Source: CAXMQZ01 sp963719055 (GTDB taxonomy: Bacteria > Acidobacteriota > Thermoanaerobaculia > Multivoradales > JAHEKO01). From it: DNA of 64,000 nucleotides. Under the pieces are notes generated by a model that saw only the letters and a list, made by a program, of their open reading frames with translations, was not told the DNA's origin and did no database searches. The position numbers and the translations under genes are program-made. This document shows positions 36,612 to 46,757 of this stretch, piece after piece. Each line of letters opens with the position of its first letter. Within the stretch, counting starts at the first letter, position 1. The DNA lies in NCBI GenBank assembly GCA_963719055.1, contig CAVRAU010000005.1:1-64000 (forward strand). The letters are read 5' to 3'.

Positions 36612-38857
36612 TCGTTCCCCATCCCACCGAACGCCTTGCTCTCGGCTACCCAGCGACCATACATCTCGAGCATGGTCATCGCCCGGTCCATGGTTCGGAA
36701 CGTCGGAATGCCAACCGTCCGAAGTCTCTGCGCCAGAGGATCGTACTGACTTCCAGCGTCCACGACGACAATCCAAGGCTTCGTCGTCCTCTCCCAGAGA
36801 TCGGTGAGTCGCGTCACGATCGAGCGCTCTCCGTCAAGATCCTCGTCGTGCTCGGGTCCAGCAGGCAGGGTATCGAGCGCCCCCGTGAAGGGTACGCAGC
36901 CGATGACACCGACATCGACACCAGGATCTGTCAGTAGTTCCTCGACTACTCGAGCATAGATCTCATCACCCATCATCGGAGTCACATCCAGGGGATTACG
37001 AACCTCCACCAAACCATCCACGCCCGCGCGGTGGAGAAGCTCCCGCAACTCGGAGACGGTTCGCTGCGTCAACTCCGCCGGGGTCCACCACCCCAGATGA
37101 TCGGACAGGGCTACGCACTCGAAGCCGGCATTGGAGACACCCGCCAGCGACCGTCCGGCGAGAGGTCGCTCGCTGAATCGGGCCGCCAGCTCTAGCAAGT
37201 CTTCGAAATCCGCCAGCGATTCGGCGATCAGGACACCCGCGGCTCGGGCCAACGCGATCGTTGTGACGTAGCTTCCACTCAGCGAGGCCGTGTGGCTGGC
37301 GGCGGCCAGGGCGCCAGCTTCGCTGCGTCCTGCCCGATACAGCACCACGGTCCGCCCCTGGTCGCGGAGTCGGCGCGCAGCCTCGATGAATCTCAGCCCA
37401 TCGAGGATCTTGAAACCTTCGATGTAGACGGCGATGACTCGCAAGTCCTTGTCTTCAGCCAAATGGAGCAGATAGTCGCCAACGGTCAGGTCCAGCTGAT
37501 TGCCGATGGAAATCGAGTACTTGCAGGAAATTCCCGGCAACTTGCTGTTCCGCGCCGCCAGAAACGCTCCGCTCTGTGAAACCAGAGCCACAGACGCACC
37601 TGGACCGCCCGGAGGAGGTAGCTTGTGCTCGGCGAGAAAGGACGTGTCGTAATGGCCAGGAACCGAACGAATGCCTAAGCAGTTGGCACCATTGATCAGC
37701 GGGCCCCGCCACTTCGTATGACGCGACTCGCGCAGGGTGGTGAGCAGTCGGCCGACCTTGTTGCCCGGGCCAGGCTGTTCCTCCAATCCACCTGGGATGA
37801 CGATCAGACTCTCTGCCAGCCGACCGTCGATCACTCGATCCAGCACCTCCGGCACCAGCTCCGCAGAGAGAGCGATGATGAGGAGATCTACCCTCTCGGG
37901 CAGGGCGCCGATCTCCGGTACACAGCGACATCCCTCGATCGAGCTCTCACCGGGTTTCACCACTGTAATCCTGCGGGGATCGAATCCTTCTCGCAGGATA
38001 TTCTTGAGGATGATCCGACCGGGGTTGAGCTGGCGAGAAACACCCAGGATGGCAATGGATCGAGGCTCCAGCAGGTTTCGGAGCTTCTCAATCGGGCGAT
38101 CTTGGTCGGGCGAGGCCCGCTCCGAAGACAACCTCACCAGAACGTCGAGGGCGATCAAGTGGCCCTGGTGGGCGACCAACGGGTTGATTTCGATCTCGTC
38201 GACTCCCGCTGTCAAGAGAGGCTCCCCCTTGCGAACCAGAGTTGTCAAAGTATCGACCAGGGCCGCCATGGGAACTCGCGGAGAACGACCCCGTCGCGAG
38301 GTCGTCATCAATTCGACTATCGACGTTTTGGCCAAGAGCTTGGGTAGCGCGTCGGGAACGAGCCCGCAGGAGGTGATCATCAGCCCCCGATCCTGTTTCA
38401 AATCCTTTCCCAGAAGCTCGGCATGAACTCCCCCGGGGCCACAGGTCAGCACCGGGCCGAACTCCCGATCCCAGCGCAGGCTGACCAGAAGCTCGCCCCC
38501 TACTTCGCGGTCGTAGTCGACCCGTTCCTGCAGCAGGAATCCCTGGAAAGAGCTCTTCGACAAGCTCGACTCCATCTCCCGGGCGGCGGCTCGGATCGTT
38601 TCGAGATCTCGCAGTAGGACGGCGATCCCTCGCACCTCGGTCTTATGGGCCAGATCGGGGCACACGGCCTTCAGGACGACCTGATCACCGGCCATGGCCG
38701 TCAGCTCCCCAGCCGCAAGGTCGTCGGGTCGGTCGAAGACCAGGGTGTGGGGAGTCTGCAGCCCCAACGCCGCCAACAGGGCAAAGCCCTCGGATTCGGG
38801 CAGAAGACTCCAGCCCTGCCAGCGCGCTCGCCCGAGAATCTCCGCCAACTCGCTCAT
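36602..38857 (-). CDS. Acyl-CoA synthetase (NDP-forming), single-chain with ATP-grasp first
   Basis: 751 residues. Residues ~1-230 form an ATP-grasp/beta domain (VVLKAVCPDLAHKTEVRGIA; LQERVDYDREVGGELLVSLR; GPGGVHAELLGKD; VDEIEINPLV). From ~265 come CoA-binding and ligase (alpha) domains: SIAILGVSRQLNPGRIILKN, VALVSQSGAFLAARN, SISIGNQLDLTVGDYL and the SHTASLSGSY segment. The family converts acyl-CoA + ADP + Pi to acid + CoA + ATP, a substrate-level phosphorylation step in anaerobes, or the reverse. The beta-then-alpha order differs from the common alpha-then-beta chain. It is the last gene of the minus-strand run from 43099. The substrate is not predictable. Confidence 0.83.
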   Translation of the reverse strand: MSELAEILGRARWQGWSLLPESEGFALLAALGLQTPHTLVFDRPDDLAAGELTAMAGDQVVLKAVCPDLAHKTEVRGIAVLLRDLETIRAAAREMESSLSKSSFQGFLLQERVDYDREVGGELLVSLRWDREFGPVLTCGPGGVHAELLGKDLKQDRGLMITSCGLVPDALPKLLAKTSIVELMTTSRRGRSPRVPMAALVDTLTTLVRKGEPLLTAGVDEIEINPLVAHQGHLIALDVLVRLSSERASPDQDRPIEKLRNLLEPRSIAILGVSRQLNPGRIILKNILREGFDPRRITVVKPGESSIEGCRCVPEIGALPERVDLLIIALSAELVPEVLDRVIDGRLAESLIVIPGGLEEQPGPGNKVGRLLTTLRESRHTKWRGPLINGANCLGIRSVPGHYDTSFLAEHKLPPPGGPGASVALVSQSGAFLAARNSKLPGISCKYSISIGNQLDLTVGDYLLHLAEDKDLRVIAVYIEGFKILDGLRFIEAARRLRDQGRTVVLYRAGRSEAGALAAASHTASLSGSYVTTIALARAAGVLIAESLADFEDLLELAARFSERPLAGRSLAGVSNAGFECVALSDHLGWWTPAELTQRTVSELRELLHRAGVDGLVEVRNPLDVTPMMGDEIYARVVEELLTDPGVDVGVIGCVPFTGALDTLPAGPEHDEDLDGERSIVTRLTDLWERTTKPWIVVVDAGSQYDPLAQRLRTVGIPTFRTMDRAMTMLEMYGRWVAESKAFGGMGNDQG

Positions 38858-38886
38858 CGCAGGGATCCTGGACTCCGGTTCTTCCT

Positions 38887-41110
38887 CTAGCCCGGCGGGC
38901 TGCCGAGACCCTCGCCTCGCAGCTCGATTCTATCGATGCCGGAGCCCGCGTTGTGACGCACCACGAGTCGAGCCGACCGCGGACCACCAGCCGTCGGGAT
39001 GAACCGTACCCCCACCGCGCAAGCGGTCCCCGGCTGCAGCGTTGGACCGGCATGGCACGTCGCTGGAACAATCGAGAAATCGCCGGCATCCGGCCCTTCC
39101 AGGGTGAACTCCCGCACTTCCAGATTGCCGGTACCCCCTGCCTGAAGGTTGACGGTCTGGATGGTGCTCCGATTCCCCACGGGCTGCGGACCGAACTCGA
39201 CGGCGGCCTCCCCGAGGATGAGCTTGGGAATCGGAGGGGGCAGACCGATGCCAGCCAAAGGTACTTCGCGCGGACCCGAGATCCCATCGTGCTCGATCTG
39301 AAGCCGGGCCGTGAACCTGCCTTCAGCCGTCGGTCCAAAGCCGACGTTCAATGTGCAGCGCCCACCTGCCGGTAGATCGCCCGCACCCAGACAAGAGCCA
39401 CTCAAGACGCGAAAGCCGCCGTCGCTGTCATCGGTTACTGAGATCGAACCCAACTTCAGATCGGCCGTCCCCCGATTGGCGAGACTGAGCTCTACCTGGC
39501 GCATCGTGGTGCGATGGACCCGATCGAAATCCACCATCTCCCGATCGAGACTCAATCGCGGAGCGACAGCTCGGCCCTGCAAAGAGACCCTTTGCGGCGT
39601 CGATCCTGCTGCCATACTGAGGACAAGCTCTGCTTGGTGCGCTCCCTCTCGGCGCGGTTCAAACCCTATCTGCACAGTGCACCCACTGTTCGGTCTCACC
39701 TCCTGTCGCGAGCAGCGGTCGCCGGCGACCTTGAATCCGCCTGCATCGGCACCGGTCAGCTCGACCTGGGTGACTCTCGCGGCTGCCGACCCCTCGTTGC
39801 GAAGCTCTACCGGAAAGGCCGAACCGGCCTCATCCACCCGGCGGTCGCCAAACTCCAGGAATGCGGTGCCCAGCACCCATCGCGGTGCAACCCCCTCACC
39901 GCTCAGCTCGATACCAAGGGTTCCGACGTCTTTCTGCGTGATCTCCAAAAGGGAGTCGAAATTTCCCTCTTCGGTGGGAGCGAAGCCAACGTGAACCTGG
40001 CAGCTCTCCCCTGGAGCCAGAGCCTTGCCCGCGCAGCCCTGTCCGTCGAGACTGAATCCTGCCGCCGCTTCGACCAACCTCACCTGGATGTTCTGCAGCG
40101 AGGAACCCTGGCGATTGACGATCTGCAGGCTCTTGCGCAGACCGGCGGTTCCCACCAGGTGCCGTCCAAAATCGACGGACTTTGGCTCGACCGCAAACGC
40201 TGCTCCAGTCCAAATCCCTTCACCCTGCAGGCCGACGGTTGGCACCGGCTCCAGAGGCATCGCTGTCCAGCACGATCTCTGCCTGCCGCTCCCCAGCGGC
40301 TCTCGGCACGAAGACCACCCGCAGCACACAGGTCTGCCCCGGCTCCAAAGTGGCTTTGGAACAGTCATTCCGTGTCAGTCGAAAATCGCGCTCCGCGACG
40401 CCACCCAGAGCCACTCGACTGATCCGCAACGGAGCCGTGCCCTGATTGCTCACAATCAGGTCCATGGGATCCGACATCGCGCCTACATCCTGGGGTCCAA
40501 AGCTCCCTCTGGCCGGATCGACAGCCATGACTGGGGCAGTCCCCTCCCCGCTGAGGCTCAATCGAGCCGGGCTGTCCGGCATCTGTGCGTCGAGCTCCAG
40601 CACTGCCTGCCTCGGCCCCATACCGAGCGGTGAAAATCTCACCTGCACCGAGCAGCTGGTCTGCGGCACCAGGATCTGGGCTCCGCAGCCATCCTCCTCC
40701 ATCTTGAATTCGTCAGCATGCTCGCCAACGAGACTCAGCAGATGGATGGGCATAGGACGTTCGCCCACGTTGGTCACCGTTAGAGTCTGGAGCTCCCCGA
40801 TCTCCCCCACTCGGACCTTCGCCAGGACAAACGGATCGGCGGAGAACGATGGCTCAGGAGGCTTGGGCCAGAAAATCAGATAGGCCAGCCCGAAAAGCAC
40901 CACGACACCGGCAAGGATCCAGATCGATCGTTTCCTGCTGCCTCGAGATCTCGGCCGACGGTGGCGCGGCGGCGGCGTAGAGGGCGTCTCGGGTTGCGGC
41001 GCCCGGAGTCGATCGGATCCGAAGGGCCCCTCCGCCTGTCCCTCTCCAGGTCGTAGAGGCAAGTCCAGCATGGAGTCCCGATCCCGACGGTCTGGAGGTG
41101 GAGGGTTCAT
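38887..41110 (-). CDS. Membrane-anchored protein with tandem choice-of-anchor D/ASPM-SPD-2-Hydin-like Ig repeats (one frame break)
   Basis: About 740 residues. A cytoplasmic Pro/Arg-rich head of ~60 residues precedes one helix (WILAGVVVLFGLAYLIFWP). Six or seven ~100-residue beta repeats follow, each with the pattern F-x-x-VxVG, LTVTNxG, a Cys near x-DG/DxC, LxPGxxCxVxVxFxP and LSGEG (for example LEPGQTCVLRVVFVPRAAGE, LAPGESCQVHVGFAP). The paired cysteines suit disulfides in the periplasm. The frame changes near 40255. Such repeats serve as protein-interaction scaffolds. It is in an operon between the M24 peptidase and the ligase; function unknown. Confidence 0.75.
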
Positions 41111-41131
41111 GGTTCTGCTCGCCTACCGGCC

Positions 41132-42523
41132 CTAGTGCACCAAATGCCATTCGGTCTGGCGACCAGCCAGATAGTAGACCGATTCGCCGTCGAACACGGC
41201 GCTTTGCTCCAGCTTGATCTGGATCAACTGGCCGCCCCACTCGGGTACTGCGACCTTGACATTGCCTTCGATGGCATAGGCCGTATTCGGGGACAGCAAC
41301 CAGTCCCCTCTTCCTGGGGTCGGACCCTGGTTGTCCCACATGCCGATCGTGGGACCCGGCGCGTGGCCAAAGTAGCCGATCGGGTGGGAGTAGATGCTGG
41401 CTGAGAGGCTCGCTTCGTCGATCACCGATTGGGCAGCTGCGAGAATCTCGTTTCCTGTCCGGCCGGAGTGGAATTCACCAGTCAGCTGGTCCTGCCAACG
41501 ATTCCCCACGGCCAAGGCCTGCACCAGGCCAGCAGGAGGACTCGACTCACCGGCCCGCAGCACATAGCCCATCTCCTGAGTGTCGGTGCAGAGTCTCAAA
41601 TAGCAGATCCCCACATCGGTATGCAGGGCATCTCCCGGCTGAATGACTGCGTCTGTCGAACCGCAGAAAGGGGAATCGGTGTCGCAGCTCTGCCCCGGTC
41701 GCTGGACATCGACATCTGGCATGAACCACGCCTGCAGCCCCAAGTCGGCAAAACGCTGTCGGATGTACCACGACACATCCTCTGTGGTCGTGACTCCGGG
41801 TGTGATTACCCGGTCCGAGAAAGCCTCGGAAATCACACCTCGCGCGAGCGACACGATGTGCGGATAGAACTCCAACTCCTTGGCGGACCGCGTCTCGAGC
41901 CAACGGATCACCAGATCCTCGGCGCTGACAAGACGCCGCCGCAGTTCCGGGTCGAGGACCCTTTCCAGCTCATTCTTGAGCGATGCGGTCAGACCATCCG
42001 CCACTGGCCATGTCAGGCTCGTATCGATCCCTATCCGCTTGGGCTGTCGCTCCTCGATCACCTCAGCCAGGCGAAGCCACTGCTCGCGCAGATCTCCCCC
42101 CTCCCAAGCCGGCTCATAGAGACCCGCCAAAGGGTAGCGGCTCACCGTCAGACGCTCGAGTCCCTGCCCCGAGCCGCGGTCGAAGAAGACCAGCATGGTG
42201 GTCCGGCGGGCCGCGAAGACCGGTTCCGGTACGAGGGTGAAGTACACCGGATCCTCCGCATACTCTCTATTGATCACCAACCACATGTCGAGCCCCGCCT
42301 CACGCATCAACCCGGGCAGCATCTCTTCGAGTCGGTAGCGCAAGACTTCGTTGACGGGATCGATCCTTTGCCTTTCCGGCAGGACGGCCCCCGGACTCTC
42401 GATCACCCGCCCCTGGTCAAAAGTGCTCTCCGAGTCCGCAGCTGCCAGGGCAACAGCCATCCCTGAAAAAGTCGAGAGCAGGAGCAGATATCCGGCAAGG
42501 CTTCCGCTTCTCAGGCTACTCAC
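41132..42523 (-). CDS. Exported M24-family metallopeptidase (Xaa-Pro aminopeptidase-like)
   Basis: 463 residues. A signal peptide near residues 8-28 (LAGYLLLLSTFSGMAVALA) is followed by a creatinase/N-terminal domain and the pita-bread fold. Metal-ligand candidates are Asp in LHTDVGICYL, Asp in CTDTQEMGYV, His in SHPIGYFGHAPGP, Glu in IEGNVKV and Glu in IKLEQSAVF. The motifs depart from classic PepP, so activity and specificity are uncertain. Nine bases separate it from the secreted RidA gene upstream, suggesting a shared periplasmic job with amino-acid or peptide-derived substrates. Confidence 0.75.
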   Translation of the reverse strand: MSSLRSGSLAGYLLLLSTFSGMAVALAAADSESTFDQGRVIESPGAVLPERQRIDPVNEVLRYRLEEMLPGLMREAGLDMWLVINREYAEDPVYFTLVPEPVFAARRTTMLVFFDRGSGQGLERLTVSRYPLAGLYEPAWEGGDLREQWLRLAEVIEERQPKRIGIDTSLTWPVADGLTASLKNELERVLDPELRRRLVSAEDLVIRWLETRSAKELEFYPHIVSLARGVISEAFSDRVITPGVTTTEDVSWYIRQRFADLGLQAWFMPDVDVQRPGQSCDTDSPFCGSTDAVIQPGDALHTDVGICYLRLCTDTQEMGYVLRAGESSPPAGLVQALAVGNRWQDQLTGEFHSGRTGNEILAAAQSVIDEASLSASIYSHPIGYFGHAPGPTIGMWDNQGPTPGRGDWLLSPNTAYAIEGNVKVAVPEWGGQLIQIKLEQSAVFDGESVYYLAGRQTEWHLVH

Positions 42524-42532
42524 AATTCCACC

Positions 42533-43099
42533 TCACTCTACTTCCACGATCATTTCGATCTCGACGGCAAATCCCATGGGGAGCGACGCCATACCAACCG
42601 CCGCTCGGGCGTGCCGACCGCGGTCACCCAAGACCTCTACCAGCAAATCAGAACAGCCGTTGATCACCTTGGACTGGTCGGTGAAGTCCGGAGCGGAATT
42701 GACCATGCCGAAGACCTTGACGACCCGCCGGACCTTGGACAGATCGCCAATCTCCTTCTTCAGCGAGGCCAGCAGGGCGATCGCAGTGAGCCTGGCTGCC
42801 TCATAGCCATCCTCGACGGTAAGGTCTCTGCCCAGCTTCCCCATGACAAAAGTGCCGTCGCGTTTCGAAGGTCCGTGACCGGAGGTAAACACCAAATTGC
42901 CAGTCCGCACCGTGCGAACATAGTTGGCCACCGGAGCGCTCGGCGTGGGCAACTCGATACCCAAGGCCTCCAGCTTGGCCTCAGGATCGTAGTCCTCTGG
43001 CATGGCCAGAGCGACCCCCGGCACGGCCAGAAGGGCGGCCGATCCGACCCTGACGATTCCAGCGATCCCAATGGCTCTCGACCTCGTTGAGTTCGACAT
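42533..43099 (-). CDS. Exported RidA/YjgF-family protein
   Basis: 188 residues from ATG 43099 behind AGGAGGCAGGG. The signal peptide region IVRVGSAALLAVPGVALA is followed by the RidA fold: GIELPTPSAPVANYV, RTGNLVFTSGHGP, LTAIALLASLKKEIGDL, RRVVKVFGMVNSAPDF and GRHARAAVGMASLPMGFAVE (conserved Arg and the C-terminal EIEM). Cytosolic RidA hydrolyses reactive enamines/imines; an exported copy beside an exported M24 peptidase is less usual. It starts a minus-strand operon of four genes. Confidence 0.82.
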   Translation of the reverse strand: MSNSTRSRAIGIAGIVRVGSAALLAVPGVALAMPEDYDPEAKLEALGIELPTPSAPVANYVRTVRTGNLVFTSGHGPSKRDGTFVMGKLGRDLTVEDGYEAARLTAIALLASLKKEIGDLSKVRRVVKVFGMVNSAPDFTDQSKVINGCSDLLVEVLGDRGRHARAAVGMASLPMGFAVEIEMIVEVE

Positions 43100-43241
43100 C
43101 CCTGCCTCCTGAATGATGTGATTTGAGCCCTCTCGTGGAGGGCAAGGCACGCCTCCCCGATTGCTTCGGCGAAGCGTAGCACGAGCCATACGGGTGCTAC
43201 ACTTGCAACCGAGCTGGCAATCCCTTCAGAGTGACAAGCCA

Positions 43242-43439
43242 ATGTATGAACAGTTCCACGGCTTCTACGATTCGCCGTTCAATATCACGCCCGATCCGCG
43301 TTTCCTGTTCTTCAGTGGCCGCCACCGGGAGGCCTTGAATACCCTTCTGCTCAACCAGGTCAACGAGAGCCACGACGCGGTTCTGGTGATCAACGAGGCC
43401 CAGAATCTGAGCCCCGAGCGCGAGGGGACGGTGCCTTGA
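43242..43439 (+). pseudogene. Remnant of ExeA/GspA-type AAA ATPase with an internal deletion
   Basis: 65 residues. The first ~33 match the ExeA/GspA start (FYDSPFNITPDPRFLFFS, GRHREALNTLLL). Then follows LNQVNESHDAVLVINEAQNL, which in a full gene belongs to the Walker B region ~80-90 residues further on. Walker A and everything after Walker B are missing. The frame itself is open, and its TGA overlaps the TTG start of GspB. It is probably a deletion remnant of the ATPase that normally precedes GspB; an assembly deletion is the alternative. Confidence 0.65.
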
Positions 43440-44119
43440 GCCTCATCATCGAGGCCTTGAAACGCGCCCGCGATGACGCGATTCGTCGCCAGGCCGCCTC
43501 TCGAGGTCTGCCTCTGGCGCCAGTCCCGAGAATGAGAGGTCGGAGTCGTTGGCTCTCTTTCGCCCTCCTCCCTCTCGCCGCGGCCCTCGTCGTCTGCATT
43601 ATCCTGCTGGTCGATCTCTACTCGAGGATACCCGAGCCTGCGGCACCTCGCGAGGAACCATCGCAGACGCCGAGCCTCCTGGAAGCTGGCGAAGAGTCGG
43701 CGACCGCCTCTTCGACGGAGATGGAGATTCCCCCCACCACGGCTCCGGTGGTCGAGTCTGCTCCCGGGGATCCGGTGTCGGCTTCCCTGCAGCCGAGTCC
43801 CGCGCCAGCGGTTCGGTCCGCATCTCCAGCGACCGAACCCATCGCTACCCAGCCCACCACACCGGAGCCTGCGGCCCAGTCGCCGACCAGAGCCAATCCC
43901 AGGGAAGCTCGAGAATTCGTCGGTCAGGCCGAGCTGCTGGGTGGTCAGTTGGTGGATCTGGAGGGCATCGCCTGGTCCGAGTCCGAGCCGTTCGCCCTGC
44001 TCAACGGACGGGTCGTCGGGGTCGGCGAGTTCATCCGCGCCTACCGGGTCACCGAGATCACGCGGGACCAGGTGACACTGGAACAGGGCGACGACCGAGT
44101 CGTCCTGCGCCTCAAGTAG
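43436..44119 (+). CDS. GspB-like type II secretion accessory protein
   Basis: 227 residues from TTG 43436. A short cytoplasmic start, MSLIIEALKRARDD, typical of GspB, precedes one membrane helix (FALLPLAAALVVCIILLVDL), then a ~110-residue Pro/Ser/Thr/Ala-rich periplasmic linker. The C-terminal GspB domain reads EFVGQAELLGGQLVDLEGI, ALLNGRVVGVGEFIRAYRV, DQVTLEQGDDRVVLRLK. GspAB helps assemble the secretin through peptidoglycan. Its ATPase partner immediately upstream is truncated, so function may be lost or supplied from elsewhere. Confidence 0.8.
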   Translation: MSLIIEALKRARDDAIRRQAASRGLPLAPVPRMRGRSRWLSFALLPLAAALVVCIILLVDLYSRIPEPAAPREEPSQTPSLLEAGEESATASSTEMEIPPTTAPVVESAPGDPVSASLQPSPAPAVRSASPATEPIATQPTTPEPAAQSPTRANPREAREFVGQAELLGGQLVDLEGIAWSESEPFALLNGRVVGVGEFIRAYRVTEITRDQVTLEQGDDRVVLRLK

Positions 44120-44138
44120 CCATTCTGAGAAAGCGTAT

Positions 44139-44936
44139 TCAGAACGAGTGGGAGTTGAGCAGCCCGCGACCGCGCAGGAAGGTGACCATCAGGGCCCACA
44201 ATCGTTCCTTCCGGTCCGCCAACCGGTGGTCGCCATCGGCGTAGAGATGGAACTCGATATCCCGGTAGGCGCACTGAGCTGCGAATTCCTGGACTCGCGC
44301 CCAATCGACGCGATCATCCTGCTGACCTTGCAGCAATAGGCATGGAGTGCGGTAGAGCTCCATCAGCTTTTCATCGTGGTACTCGAGCAGATCGTCCATG
44401 AAGATCCAGCTCAGATCCCAGGTACCCAGCTCGTTCTCGACCTTGATCTTGCCTTTCCGCTGCCAGTCCAGCAGACCTTCTTCACCGGCCCAGCGAGCCA
44501 GTCCTTCTTCCAAACTCAAGGCCGGGGCAACATGGAGCCCCGCCACGAGCTCCGCAGGATTGAGGGCCGAATACCAGAGTCCCACCAACCCTCCCATGGA
44601 GGAGCCCATCACCACGACCCGTCGGTGGCCTCGCGCTCTCAGGACGTCATGAACCCGACGGACGTCTTCGAGATCCCTCGTCATGGTCAGATCGACGATC
44701 TCACCACCCGACTCTCCGTGACCCTGAAAATCAAAGGAACAGAAGGTCACGCCGTGACGGATCGCCTGCTGGCGAAAGAAACTGGCCTTTTCACCGGACT
44801 GGCTGGAGCCGAACCCATGCAGGTAGAGAATCGCCAGCGGATCCTCCAGCTCGATCTCCGGTTGATCGATGCGAACGGCCAGGTGCGAGACTTCGCGTTT
44901 GCCGTTGCGGATGGAAACTCTGCACCTTTGAGTCAC
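44139..44936 (-). CDS. Alpha/beta hydrolase (YqiA/peptidase S9-like)
   Basis: 265 residues from GTG 44936. Oxyanion region YLHGFGSSQSGEKA; nucleophile elbow VVMGSSMGGLVG (Ser ~117); acid in GQQDDRVDWARV; His in YADGDHRLADRKERL near the C-terminus. A complete Ser-Asp-His triad is therefore visible. SFDFQGHGESGGEI follows the usual SxGxxG lipase/esterase topology. No signal peptide; cytoplasmic esterase, thioesterase or peptidase. It converges on GspB and diverges from mltF. Confidence 0.82.
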   Translation of the reverse strand: MTQRCRVSIRNGKREVSHLAVRIDQPEIELEDPLAILYLHGFGSSQSGEKASFFRQQAIRHGVTFCSFDFQGHGESGGEIVDLTMTRDLEDVRRVHDVLRARGHRRVVVMGSSMGGLVGLWYSALNPAELVAGLHVAPALSLEEGLARWAGEEGLLDWQRKGKIKVENELGTWDLSWIFMDDLLEYHDEKLMELYRTPCLLLQGQQDDRVDWARVQEFAAQCAYRDIEFHLYADGDHRLADRKERLWALMVTFLRGRGLLNSHSF

Positions 44937-45103
44937 TCTGCCACCTTCCTCGACCGGCCCATGGCAACCCCTTCGGCCCCTGGATCGGCAACCGGATACT
45001 ACGGGATCCCAGGGTGGTAGCGCAGTGAAGCTCGTCGCAGTCGGCTCGATTTCGTGAGAATCAGTTATGCTGGCATTTCCCTCTGGGAGAGGAGCTTCTC
45101 GCC

Positions 45104-46606
45104 ATGCGAAAATCGGAGATCATCCCTTTCTTTCTGGGTCTATGCCTCGCGACCCTCTCGTTGACCTGCTCGCAGCCTGATGCAGCAGAAGGGGTCCCCG
45201 GACCCCGTCAAGGCGGCGGGCCCGTCTCCTTCCTTTCCGAGGAGAGCAGCCATCTCCAGGAGGTCGTCCCGGACGCGGTCGAGACCTGGAAGGGCGACTT
45301 CGACGCCATGGCCGAACGTCGCCTGATCCGCGCGCTCGTCATCCCCAGCAAGACCGCCTACTTCTTCGATGGCATCGACCAGAAGGGAACGGGATTCGAA
45401 GCTCTGAAGCTGCTCGAGGAGCAGATCAACAAGAATCTGAAGACCGGCAAGCTCGGAATCTATTTGCTGATCATTCCCACGACTCGCGATCGCATCCTCA
45501 CCGATCTCGTCAACGGCCATGGGGACATCGCGGCTTCGAATCTGACCGTCACTCCTGAGCGCCTAGAAGGGGTGGACTTCACGGATCCCTTTCTCACCGC
45601 CAACGAGATCCTGGTCACCGGAGCCAAAGCACCCCAGATCTCCTCTCTCGAGGATCTGGCTGGGCAAGAGGTCTTCGTTCGCCGGTCCAGCAGCTATTGG
45701 ACCAGCCTCGAGCTCCTCAACCAGAGACTCGCAGAGCAGGGCCTCGAGAGCATCCGTCTCCAAGCGGCGGACGAGCTCCTGGAGACCGAGGACCTCTTGG
45801 AGATGGCCAATGCCGGGCTGATCCCGATCACGGTGGCGGATGACTATCTGGCCACCTTCTGGAGCCAGATCTTCGAGAACATCAAGCCCCATCCGGATCT
45901 GAGTCTCAGATCCGGTGGCAAGATTGCCTGGGCCATGCGCGAGAACAGTCCCGAGCTCGCGGCGGTGCTCAATCGCTTCGTCAAGGGTCACAAGAAGGGT
46001 ACCCTGACCGGCAATATCCTGCTCAAGAGGTACCTTCAGAACACCCGGTTCGTCGAGAATTCGCTGGCCGCGAAGGAGATCAAGCGGTTCGATGAGACCA
46101 TGAAGTTCTTTCAGAAATACGCTGGGGACCACGACTTCGACTGGTTGATGATCGCCGCTCAGGGTTATCAAGAGTCCCGATTGGACCAGAGCACCCGCAG
46201 CCGAGCCGGAGCCATCGGGGTCATGCAGCTTCTCGAGAGCACGGCCAACGACCCCAACGTGGCCATCCCAGATATTGAAAAGCTCGAACCCAATATCCAC
46301 GCAGGGACGAAATACCTGCGATTCCTTGTGGATCGCTACTTTGATGAGCCCGACATCGATCCCGTCGATCGGCATCTTTTCGGCTTTGCCGCCTACAATG
46401 CCGGCCCCAACCGGATCCAGCGTCTGCGCAAGAAGGCCGCCGAAAAGGGCCTCGATCCCAACGTCTGGTTCCGCAACGTCGAGGTGGTCGTGGCACAGGA
46501 GGTGGGTCAGGAGCCGGTGCGGTATGTAAGCAATATCTACAAGTACTACCTGTCCTACAGCCTGCTGCTCGACCAAGAGAGACGGAAAGCCGCTGCCAAG
46601 AACTGA
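45104..46606 (+). CDS. mltF: Membrane-bound lytic transglycosylase F
   Basis: 500 residues. A lipobox-like leader (GLCLATLSLTCSQPD) predicts a lipoprotein. Residues ~75-320 are a solute-binding-type domain (RALVIPSKTAYFFDG, DIAASNLTVTPERLEGVDFT). The C-terminal SLT domain has MIAAQGYQESRLDQSTRS with the catalytic Glu, GAIGVMQL and FAAYNAGPNRIQRL. It cleaves peptidoglycan to anhydromuropeptides; the binding domain is regulatory in MltF. GGAGAGGAGC stands upstream. The gene is intact and divergent from the hydrolase. Confidence 0.9.
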   Translation: MRKSEIIPFFLGLCLATLSLTCSQPDAAEGVPGPRQGGGPVSFLSEESSHLQEVVPDAVETWKGDFDAMAERRLIRALVIPSKTAYFFDGIDQKGTGFEALKLLEEQINKNLKTGKLGIYLLIIPTTRDRILTDLVNGHGDIAASNLTVTPERLEGVDFTDPFLTANEILVTGAKAPQISSLEDLAGQEVFVRRSSSYWTSLELLNQRLAEQGLESIRLQAADELLETEDLLEMANAGLIPITVADDYLATFWSQIFENIKPHPDLSLRSGGKIAWAMRENSPELAAVLNRFVKGHKKGTLTGNILLKRYLQNTRFVENSLAAKEIKRFDETMKFFQKYAGDHDFDWLMIAAQGYQESRLDQSTRSRAGAIGVMQLLESTANDPNVAIPDIEKLEPNIHAGTKYLRFLVDRYFDEPDIDPVDRHLFGFAAYNAGPNRIQRLRKKAAEKGLDPNVWFRNVEVVVAQEVGQEPVRYVSNIYKYYLSYSLLLDQERRKAAAKN

Positions 46607-46757
46607 GGAGCGCCGAACACTCTCCGGCTCTGCCGCCGCCCTGGCTCGGCTGGACACGGACCCATGGGCGCGACCGACACCGCAAAGATCGAGTCCGATG
46701 ATAGTCTTTGTCGCCATATTTCGAACGACGCAACCTGACGTGGGGATTGATTGATTC

